Below are positions 1 through 11,038 of a DNA stretch of 59,481 nt, piece by piece (the stretch's first letter is position 1; the number at the start of each line of letters is the position of its first letter). The notes beneath the pieces were generated by a model. That model ran no database searches, was not told the origin of the DNA, and was given only the letters and a program-made list of their open reading frames with translations. The stretch comes from Schizochytrium sp. CCTCC M209059 (lineage: Eukaryota > Sar > Bigyra > Thraustochytrida > Thraustochytriidae), in NCBI GenBank assembly GCA_000818945.1, contig KN805401.1:258488-317968 (forward strand), in the 5' to 3' direction. The translations under genes and the position numbers were made by a program.

Positions 1-1148
1 TCGCGGTCGCTGGAGAAGCAGCCGCAGCTGCGGCAGTGACTCGCGAGAAGCAGGGACAGACGGCCGCTGACGCTGCCGGGGACCGCGGTTTCCCGCGGTT
101 CTTTTCGAGTCTCCTCTCGTGCACAGTGCGCGGCCGGAACGCCAGTGTGGGGACCTCGACACGCGGGCGGAGGAAGGAAGGTGTGGGGGAGTCGAGGTGC
201 GGGGCGTGCGAGTGCGGGGGAAGTGGAGGGAGCGGAGGGAAGATAGGAAGTGAAGGGGCAGAGACGCGTGAAGCACGCAGAGCGAGGCAAAACAAGGCAG
301 AACAAGGCTAGGCTAGGCAAGGCAAGGCAAGGCAAGGCAAGGCAAGGCAAGAAAGAGCGCGCCGATGCCGAGGCCGAGGCCGGTCTCGGCTGGCTCCGCG
401 CGGCGCCCGCTCGGCGCCGCGCGTCCCTTCGCCGCTTCGGAGGCCCGTGTGATCGGAGTCAGAAGCGGTCCCGCGGCCGCGCGGTTCCTGCGCACGGTGC
501 GGCGGCGGGGAAGAGAGCGAGCGCGCGTGGCGACTGACTTTTCGCATGAACTTCATTCACTTCACGCGCGGGCGCGGGCGTCACTTCGCGGCTGGTCTTC
601 CTTGAGCCGGGTGCGATTCTCGCGTGCTTCACGCCTGGTCTTCCTTGAGCCGGGTGCGATTCTCGCGCGCGGCGAGCAGAGTAGAGAGGACCGAGAGAGG
701 CAGAGCGTGAAGTGGGCGCGCATCTGCGTGCAGCTGCGCGCAGCTGCACCTGCACTGCCTGCCTGCCTGCCTGCCCTTTTGCGTGCGTGCTAGCGTGCGT
801 GCTAGCGTGCGTGCGTGCGTTCGGCGGCAGCGAAAGCGTGGGGCCTGCAAGGCAAGGCGAGGCAAGGAAGGCGAGGCGAGGCGAGGGAAAACAAGTGCGA
901 CCTGGCTGGATTTGCGCGAGTTCTCACGCGATCTGTCACCGCAGATGTGCGCTGGCTGGGTCATGATCATGCGGGCGAGAGACCACGTAGGCGCTGCGGC
1001 TACTTTTGCGGTGCAGGCGTACCGAGTACCTTCGCCGCGACGGCGACGCGCGCGAGACCCAAAGCGCCGGGACGCTCGGGACGCCGCGACGAGAGCAGGA
1101 TGAGACGCGAGGGAAAGAGCGAGCGAGCGAGCGAGCGAGCTTGCTTCA

Positions 1149-1180
<32 letters not shown>

Positions 1181-2150
1181 GGGAATGGCCAGCAAGCCAG
1201 CCAGCTTGATTCGGAAGGGAGAACGGCGGCCGGTGGTCCAGCGAGGGCGAACGCATGACGCGTGCGGTGTGGATACCACTTCTCTATTGTGGTGAAGACC
1301 GAACGTCCGGGACGCACGCGGTCCCACTGGCGCCAAGAGCGCGCTGACTTCCAAACGCTGGGTCCAGATCGTCCTCGCGGTGTGGTAGATTGTATTCTAC
1401 GTGCAGTGCGCAACAAGCACGAACGGCGTGGATGGCCGGAACAGCCATTTTCAGGAGGTATCATATCATACAGACTTGCGTTCATCTGCAGCACAGCTAG
1501 AGGGGCCAGTCGTTTGCCAGTTCGTCCCTCCGTTCGTTCGTTCGTACGTTCATTCGCTCGTTCGCTCGCTCGCGCCAGGAAATGTCTGCAGCTGCTCCTG
1601 ATGTGACGGTGAGTCCAGCCGCGGGACGCACGCGTTTGCTTCTCTCGAAAAGTGCACACGCTCAGGTTTCAGAGGTCGGGACGGCTCGCCGGGCCATCAC
1701 CGCAGCAGCCTCTCTGCTCGGGACGGTACAAGTCGCCGTGGACTACAAGGACCAGTCATGTTACAAGCGTTTGTGCAGTACCTCAATGAAACTGGACCGT
1801 TCTCACAATCGCTCTCAGCCAGCACTGCGAACGATTGTGAACGCTGTGAAATAGCATGCTTGCACTGCACTGGCGGTGACGTTTGGTACAATGCAAGGAA
1901 AAACAAGCAAGATCAGGTTCATACCTAGAAATTTGCACGAACTTCAAGATTAGCGCGCGGCCAGCAAGATCGCACGAATCGCCAACACCAAGATCATCAC
2001 GACGAGACTACCTACCTACCCACGATCAAGGCTTGCGAGACAGATCATCAGGCTCAAGTGCAAGACTCCTTTGTCCATGTGTGCAAGCCAGAGACTGTAG
2101 AGCAAGATGGAATCCGTCAATATTTGCCCAGCCAAAGCGAACTTAGAGAC
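1..2150. other. gene-free left end with short simple repeats
   Basis: No open frame here looks like a protein: all are low-complexity or Arg/Ala/Ser-rich and mirrored on both strands. Simple repeats seen are GGCTA/GGCAA pentamers at 306-351, CGTGCGTG-type runs near 780-822, GAGC near 1120-1140 and CCAG at about 1151-1180. From about 1250 to 2150 the composition becomes more balanced, but I recognise nothing in it. Confidence 0.6.
306..351. repeat. GGCTA/GGCAA pentanucleotide microsatellite
   Basis: Two GGCTA units are followed by seven GGCAA units without interruption. A looser GGCAAGGCGA version recurs at about 850-890. Confidence 0.9.
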
Positions 2151-3115
2151 CAACTTATCGCACTCCGACGCGACGCCTTCTCCAGCGCGATGACTTCTCC
2201 AGCGCGATGACTTCTCCAGCGCGATGCCTTCTTCAAAGCGACGCCCTCTCCAGCGCAATGTCTACTCTGGCGCAATGACTTCTTTAGCGTGGCACATCTT
2301 CAATGCGGCTCTATCTCAAGCGTGACGCCTTCTCTACTTAGGCACCTTCTCTTATTTGGTGGCTTCTCCAATGCGGCGACTTCTCCAACGCAATGCCTTC
2401 TCCAACATAATGACGTCTCCGACGCGAGGCCGTCTCCAGCGCGATGACCTCTGACGCCTTCTTCAAAGCGACGCCCTCTCCAGCGCAATGTCTACTCTGG
2501 CGCAATGACTTCTTTAGCGTGGCACATCTTCAATGCGGCGCCATCTCAAGCGTGACGCCTTCTCTTAATTGGCGGCTTCTCTAACGCGGCGCCTTCTCCA
2601 ACGCAATGCCTTCTCCAACATAATGACGTCTCCGACGCGAGGCCGTCTCCAGCGCGATAACCTCTGACGCCTTCTTCAGAGCGATGCCTTCTCCAGCGCA
2701 ATGTCTACTCTGGCGCAACCGTTTCTTCAGCATGGCGCCTTCTCCAACGCAATGTCTACTCCGCCGCACTGACTTCTTCAGCGTGGCACATCTTCAATGC
2801 GGCGCTATCTCAAGCGTGACGTCTTCTCCACTTCGGCACTTTCTCTTAATTTGTGGCTTATCTAACGCGGCGCCTTCTCCAACACATTGCCTTCTCCAAC
2901 ATAATGAGTTCTCTAACCCGAGGCCTTCTCCAGCGCAATGTCTACTCTGGCACAACCGTTTCTTCAGCATGGCGCCTTCTCCAGCGCGGTGCTTTCTCAA
3001 GCGTGACGCCTTCTCCACTACGGCACCTTCTCTTATTTGGTGCCTTCTCTAATAACGCGGCGCCTTCTCTAACGCAATGCCTTCTCCAGCGTAACGCTTT
3101 CTTGATCGCAATTCT
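2151..3115. repeat. degenerate minisatellite array with higher-order repeats
   Basis: The stretch is built from short related units of the type CTTCTCCAGCGCGATGACG, about 17-20 bp each, drifting to CTTCTCCAACGCAATGCC and CTTCTTCAGCGTGGC. On top of this are longer repeats: the block beginning CTTCTTCAAAGCGACGCC at 2228 recurs at 2458 (230 bp later) and, diverged, at 2671 (213 bp). A further shared block CAGCGCAATGTCTACTCTGG at 2694 recurs at 2931 (237 bp). Frames are open in short pieces on both strands but are only translations of the repeat. Confidence 0.85.
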
Positions 3116-4660
3116 TGCGTGATCCGTCCTCATCGCAGGCCAGCAGTCTATTCTGACACGCGATCGAACTTGGGCTAGAGGTTTCCAAATTGCTTCTCGT
3201 CACCATGGCATGCGGATGGAAGTGTCATCATTCTCGAGAACGACAAGCTGAAGTGCATAAAAACTTTCCACTGCCATGGTAGATGCCTTTGCGGCGAGCG
3301 GTCCGTAGCTTGCATCCAAGGCGAAGACCGGCACGCTGCCGAAGACTCCAGACGAGAATAGTTTCCACTGTCGAGTCAGTCCTTACAACTTGACTCCTGA
3401 TCATCATCATCATAGCGACGTACGCGCTCGAGGAGCAAAAAGGGTCTCATAACGGCTTCGTGAAGGAAGGTGTAGTCTCGTTCAACTCTGAGACTTGCTG
3501 CTAATGTCCTCTCCTTTCGATCGTGAGGCGTGCAACCTGAGATTCCGGTTTCGACAGACGGCAACGCCTCGAAAGACAAATGCTTACAACTACGGTCTGC
3601 GAGTTTTGCAAAAGGCGCTGTCGCAAGAGCTACATCTCCCAGTGGATCGTGCGTACGCTCATCATTCGTCCTTTACACTTGCAAGAGTGACTTGCCGGCC
3701 ACGTGCAGCGTAGGTATGGTCTTCTCGGGCACGAACGGAAGGCACGTCGGCGCGGATGCCGCTTGCGTCTATCGCGATCGTGTTTCTTTTCTCGCCAAAG
3801 GGTCGTGTCGAGTACGCCAGGTCCAAGTATGATCTTTCTGCAAAAGGTGCTGCCATTGCACCAAAGGAGTCTTTCATAAAAGGTGCGTGGTGAGTAGTAG
3901 GGTTAAGATGATTGTGGAGAGGGTGAGATACTTGTCGTCTATCTTCTTGTATGCTGTGAAGCATCTCAAAATGCTTCTGTTCGTGCTTGGGCTTGTGTAG
4001 TCTCCTATCATCTTGACGAGATTCCCGCTGACCGTAAGGACGCCACGCATTTGTAGTTTCGACAGATCCTTTTTACAGGTACTTTTTTTACAGGTACTTA
4101 AGCTTGAAGCCTTAGGGCGCTTATGCAGTTGCGTGCAAGGCCGACCGCGTCCTGACGTTTGGTGAAGAATGGGGTAAGAATTGCCTTTCGGACTTTTGCG
4201 TCGGCAACGTCGCAGATGTAGCTTTCCGTGGGTTGATCGCACTTTCCGTGTTTGTGCATGGGCCTTTCCAGTCATTTCTGTTCTCGTTTTCGGCAGGGTT
4301 AGAACACGTCTGCTTTTGAGAAGCGAATTGCTGAATTCCTATGCGCGAATATCCAGCAGACTGCTGGATTTGTAAATGCTCCAGGCTCGTAGCTCGAGTT
4401 TCGCAGCATGGCGGTCACACTTCGTTCTTGTTTCTGATCAAAGTCTTTGGCATTTATTTCCGTCTCTTGCGTTGCTTTTGCTTGAAACAAGCCTGCGTGC
4501 CCAAGGTACACTGGATGTGACGTCAGGCTCCGCGACGCGAAGTTAAATAACATTGTCTCGTGAACTAACTACAACACGAGAGTGTTTGCTTTTGCGTACG
4601 AGCCATGATGCAGAGCACATTGCTAAGAACAAGCGCTAACGACTCAACGGAGAAGCAAGG
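3116..4660. other. non-repetitive stretch, no intact gene
   Basis: Balanced-composition DNA between two satellite arrays. No frame stays open for more than about 130 codons. On the minus strand several consecutive short frames (about 4553 down to 3195) read like fragments of protein joined by frame changes; this is treated as a finding, not a gene call. A short local duplication (TACAGGTACTTTTTT twice) lies near 4072-4100. Confidence 0.5.
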
Positions 4661-4669
4661 GGCATGAGC

Positions 4670-7375
4670 TCCGAGTTTCTTGCTGGTGGTTGCGAAATGA
4701 GCGAGGCTTGCGTGACGTGCGGGACTTGCGCAACGAGAAGGCCTAGGGCGACAAGCAAGGCTTGCGCAACGAGCGAGGCTTGCGCGACGAGCGAGGCTTG
4801 CGCAATGGGAGAATTGCGCACTGAGCAAAACACCTGGGACCTGCGTGAGGAGCGAGGCTTGCGCAACGAGCGAGTCTTGCGCGACGGGCGAGACTTGCGC
4901 AACGAGCAGGACTAGGGCAACAAGCAAGGCTTGCGCAACGAGCGAGGCTTGCGCAGCGAGCGAGGCTTGCGCAACGAGCGAGGCTTGCGCGACGAGTGAG
5001 GCATGCACAATAAGCGTGACTTGCACAATGAGCGGAACTTGCGCAACGAGCGAGATTTGCAAATAGGCGATGCCTGCAAATAAATCAGGCTGAACGAGTT
5101 TGCGAAACGAGCGAGACTGGCACGATGAGCGAAGTTTACAAAACAAGTGAGGTACAAGCGAGTCTTGCAAGACGATTGACACTCGCTAATGAGGGAGGTC
5201 TGCAGCGAGCGAAGTTGTGGAATGAGCAAGACTTGCAGAACGAGCGAGGATCATGGAATTATCGAGACTTGTGAATGATCGAGGCTTGTGGAACGAGTGA
5301 GATTTGCAAATTAGCGAGGCTTTCAAGAGAAGCAAGACTTGTAAAAGGAGCGAGACTTGCAAAAGAAGCGAGGCTTATGGGGTAATTGAGACTCGCAAAT
5401 GAGCCAGGCTCGCTACGAGCGAATCCTGGGGAATGAGCGAGGTTTGCAAAACGAGCGCGACTTGTGAAACGCGTGAGGTTCGCGGAACGACTGCGGCCTG
5501 CAAAACAACTGCGGCCTGCAGAACAACTGAGGCCTGCAAAATAATTGAGGCCTGCAAAACAGATGAGGCCTGCAAAACAGCTGAGGCCTGCAAAACAACT
5601 GAGGCCTGCAAAACAACTGAGGCTGGTGGAACGAGCAAGACTTGCGTATGGGCGAAGACTTTCAGCGAGAGAGGCTCGCGGGATGAGCGCGACTCGTGGG
5701 ATGAGCGCGACTCGCGAAAAGCGGTGCTTGAGAATGGGCGGGTTCTGCATAAGAAGAGCTGCGCACGGAAAGTAAATATTGCAAGGCAAGCCAGGCGTGC
5801 TGAGCGAGCAAGTTTGCAGAACGAGCGAACTTTGTGGAAGGGCGAGGCCTGTAATCAATTACGCCTGCGAGTGAGTGAGCCTTATGACGAGCGAGCCTTG
5901 CGCAATAAGCGAGGTTTGCAAAACGAGCGAGGTTTGCCATACAAGCAAGATTTGCAAAACGAGCGAGATTTGTAAAGCAAGTGAGATTCGTCGATGGGCA
6001 AGGCTTGCAGAGAGAGCCTCGTGGGGAATGCGAGGTTTGCAAAACGAGTAAGGCTGGTGGAACGAGCGCGACCTGTGGAGCGCGAAAATCAACAAACTCA
6101 GGTTTGCGAAACGAGCGAAGCCCGCAAGATAAGTGAGGCCTTCGAACGAGCAAGGCTTCTAAGGAGCGCGACGTTGCATTGTAAGTGAGACTTGCGCAAG
6201 CAGCGAGTCTTGCGCGAGCAGCGAGACTCGCGCAATGAACGAGACTTGTGAAGCATTCGAGGTCCAATCGAGGCTTGTAAGACGATTGTAGCTCGCGAAG
6301 AAGTGAAGCTTGCAACGAGCAAACTGTGCGGAATGAGCGAGACCTGCTGACCGAGCGAGGCATGCGAATGACTGAGGCTTGCGTAGCGATCGAGGTTTGT
6401 GCAATGAGCAAAACTTGCGCAAGGAGTGGTACTTGCGCAAGGAGCGAGGTTTGCAAATAAGCGACGCCTGCAAACAAATCAGGTCTGAACGAGTTTGCGA
6501 AACGAGCGAGGCTTGCACGACGAGCAAAGGCTTGCACGACGAGCGAGACTTGCACGACGAGCGAGACTTGCACGACGAACAAGGCTTGCACGGCGAGCGA
6601 GACTTGCACAACAAGCGAGACTCGCGTAATGAGCGAGATTCGTTGAACAATCGAAGTCTAAGCGAGGCTTGTAAGACGATCGTAGCTCTCGAATGAGTGA
6701 AGCTTGCAACGAGCAAACTTTGCGAAGTAATCGGGACTTGCAGAACGAGCGAAGCTTGTGAATGAGCGAGACTTGTGAATGAACGAGGCTTGTGGAACGA
6801 GTGAGACTTACAATTGAGTGAAACTTGCAAAAGAAGCGAAATGTGCAAAAGAAGCGAGACTTGTGAGCTGAGTGAGACTCGTGAATGAGCAAAGCTTGCA
6901 GCGAGCAAGTCCTGGGGAACGAGCGAGGTATGTGCGAAAACGAGCGCGACTTGTGAAACGCGTAAGGTTATGTTCGCGAAATAACTGTGGCTTGCAAATT
7001 AAGCGAGGCCTGCGAATGAGCGAGGCTTCTGGAGCGAGCGAAATTTGCGAAAGAATGAGGCTTCCAGCGAAAGAAGCTCACGAGGTAAGCGCAACTCGCG
7101 AAAAGCGGGGCTTGCGAATGAGCGAGTTCTACAAACGGAGGGAGGCGCACGGACAGTGGGAATTGCAAATCAATCGAGGCTTGCGGAGCGAGCAACGTTT
7201 TTGGAGTTAGTGAGGTTTGGCGGTTTGAGAGACTTTCGAAACGAACAAAGTATTTGATTGTAAAGTTTTTTGGAATGCGCGAGGCTTGCGAGTGCGAGAG
7301 ACTTGCAAAGTATCGAGGGTTGCAAGTCGCGCGAGGCTTGCGGAATGAGTGATGCTTGCGAATGGATCAAGCTTG
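4670..7375. repeat. 18-bp-period satellite array with internal segmental duplication
   Basis: About 2.7 kb of degenerate tandem units close to GCGAGGCTTGCGCAACGA, 18 bp (six codons), so all frames stay open for tens of codons and give Cys-Ala-Thr-Ser-Glu-Ala type translations without biological meaning. Units vary (GGCTTGCACGACGAGCGA, GGCCTGCAAAACAACTGA). Landmarks within the array occur twice in the same order: TGCCTGCAAATAAATCAGG at 5071 and its near copy at 6465, ACTTGCAGAACGAG at 5231 and 6736, GCGCGACTTGTGAAACGCGT at 5455 and 6944, ACTCGCGAAAAGCGG near 5710 and 7093. Roughly 0.7 kb of the array was therefore duplicated as a block, 1.38-1.5 kb apart. Confidence 0.85.
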
Positions 7376-8593
<1,218 letters not shown>

Positions 8594-11038
8594 CTGCAAA
8601 GCTTTTTTTCAGTGAGGTTTTGTGTCCTTATAAACTTGATGCGCGATCGTCTGGCCTCGCAACTGCCTCCTGCGATGGGGAAGGACTTGACAACGAGAAA
8701 GATCAACAAACGCATTTGACCAGGAGATGCGTCGGAGACAACGGTCGCGTCCATGAGACTGAGTTTACCAGTTGCAAAGCTATTGATTTTGACTCAATAC
8801 TTGCACACGTGTAAAGACCGGCAACGTTCTTTCGCCTAGGGAGCTCAGCTTCACAGGTGTCAGTGGCTCTAGCATTGCAAGACGTCCAAAGACACCCAAG
8901 CAACTGGAACATCGAGTGACGTCTTCGAATCCGAAAGATGCTCGTCCCACGTCGGCTGTACGGAACCCCCCCTCCCCCCCCCGCCCCCTTCTCCGTATCA
9001 AGGGAGTTTTTGCGGGACTTGAGAAGACGCGTCATTCACGACCCACGTCTTCGGAGTAAAAGTTCTGCTTCGTTCTATATCATGTCAATATCAATCTCGC
9101 ACCAACTCAAGCGTCCGCAAGAAAGATGTAGTAAAGAGCCCTTCTCCGCATCCGGTCGATCTTTCCAAACTTCTCGCGCATTCTCAAGTCCAGCGCCCCA
9201 CATATTCCCCTCGCCACACGCGCCATCCCCGTCTCGTCTCGCCCCTCGCAGCACCCTCACCCGTAAAATCGCAGAACCCCCGGCGCCACGCGCCCGTCGC
9301 CGTCATCGCGTTTGATCCGCAAGCTATCCGTTGACCGTTAGGCTGGCGGCCAGGGTGTGCGCGCCAGCCGTTCATTGACGGATTCCCCATAGCTCCCCAC
9401 ACGACACGTTACTCGTGCGCAGCTCCCCGGCATCGCGGGGTCCTATTGTTGCACCTAGCTGGCGCCTAGACCGCGCTGACTTCACAGCCGCCAGACGAGC
9501 AGCTGCAGGGCGCAGGTCTTTCACGGGGGCTGCAAGCGCAAGGGCCACATTTGTGGTGCCGGCCATGCTTGCGGCGGGCGCGGCGCGGAGTCAGCACAGC
9601 CCTCACAAATGTGCCCCTCGGCCGTGCGCCTGGTCTGGCGCCAAGAAAGGAACCATCGAGGTCGACTGCGCGGAGAGGGAGGGCCTGGGATATGGCCGTT
9701 ACGATTGAGCAGAGCCGCCTGGAGAGGAGGCGGAGGGGGCTGGATGTGAGGGCGAGCGAGTCTTCCGCGGACCACGGCGGCTGCTCGCGCGTAGCGAGAC
9801 GCGCGCCCGGTCCGGGAGGCGACGTGCATCGAGCGCGCGGTTTCCTGGATCCGTCGGCGCTGTGGGGGGACTCAACCTCTGCTTGCAGCGGAGCAACCCC
9901 GCACGTAGGGCCCGCACGAACAGGCCGCTGTGGACCGACTTTCCTCACGGCGATTCTTCGAAATGCGCGCTGTAGGCCCCGCATCCGCGCTTCATTCGCC
10001 CCGCGACGGCCCGCACCTTCGGGGTGGTGTGGGGGCCCAACCCCTTGCAGAAAAAGAAAAAGAAAAAGAAAAAGAAAAGGAAGAGGAAATGAAAGGAAAG
10101 GAAAGAAAAGAGGCTGCCGCGCCTGCGTTTTGGCCCGCGCCCCTCTTCTTTCTCCCTCGCCCGCGCTCGAGAGCGCGCTCGCAAACTGCAGTTTGCGCGG
10201 CCTGCGGGCGGCTTCATCGCCGCGGGCCTGCGCCGCCCGCACCCTCCCTTCCCCGGCCCTCCGTGCCGCCGTGCAGTCAGTCAGCCTGGCCGCCCTGCCG
10301 CGCGCAGCTTTTCCCTCCTCGCCTCGCGTGTTTTCTTTCTTTCCTTCCTTCCTTCCTTCCTTCTTTCTTTTCTTCCCACTTTCCTCCCACTTTCTTTTTT
10401 CTCCCGCCTTCTTGCCTCTTCTTTCCTTTTCTTTTCTTTTCTGTTCTTTTCTTTTCTTTTCTTTTCTTTTCTTTCCTTTTCTTTTCGGCCTCCCGCCGCT
10501 CTTCTTTTCTTTCCCTGCCTCCTTCCGCTTCGCGCCGCACAAGCTGCGCCGAGCTGCGCGAAAAACTCGCTTGGCGCCGGCGCGTGGTGCGGCGAAGGGA
10601 AGGAGCGAGGGAGGGAAGTCAAGCGCGTGCGCCGCTCTTTTCTCGCGTCAGAACCGCCTTGCCGGACTCCCCCTTTCTTCTTTCCTTCCTTCCTTCCTTC
10701 CTTCCTTCCTTCCTTGCTTGCTTGCTTCCTGCCCTACTTGCTTTCTTTTGCTTTTGCTTTTGCTTCTGCTTGTTTGCCTTTTGCTTTCTTTCTTTCTATC
10801 TACTTCTTTCTTTCTTTTCTGGTGCGCCTTCTTTTCTTCCAGCGCGCTCTCTTTGGGCGCCTAGCAGGGAGAAAGAAGAAGCAAGCAGGCAAGGCAAGCA
10901 AGCAGGCAAGCAAGCAAGCAAGCAAGCAAGCGCGCGGCGGCGGAGGTCGGCAGCAAACCCAGAACGGAGCAGGCGAGCGAGCCTCAAGAAGAAGCAAGCA
11001 GCCAGCGGCAGCAGCAAGGCTTTCTGCAGCGAGTCAGG
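8594..11038. other. upstream region of the dimethylglycine dehydrogenase gene
   Basis: No gene seen. The first 800 bases are unique sequence. From about 10050 on it is simple-sequence rich: AAAAAG units at 10050-10080, pyrimidine tracts with CCTT and TTTTC units at 10325-10510, (CCTT)n at 10678-10716, CTTTTG units near 10740-10790, and AAGC/AGGC units at 10879-10931. Long Lys/Glu-rich or Phe/Ser-rich frames here are translations of these tracts. A plausible splice acceptor (TTTCTGCAG) ends 10 bases before the next start codon. Confidence 0.6.

Noticed and set aside
3874..4275. Resemblance of a minus-strand fragment to the region between reverse transcriptase and RNase H of Ty3/Gypsy elements
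   Set aside because: A few residues fit (VKxIxDY, then P, R, F, Y) but the spacing of the FxGLxxYYRRF block is wrong and no catalytic motif is present; kept only as an unassigned decayed coding region.
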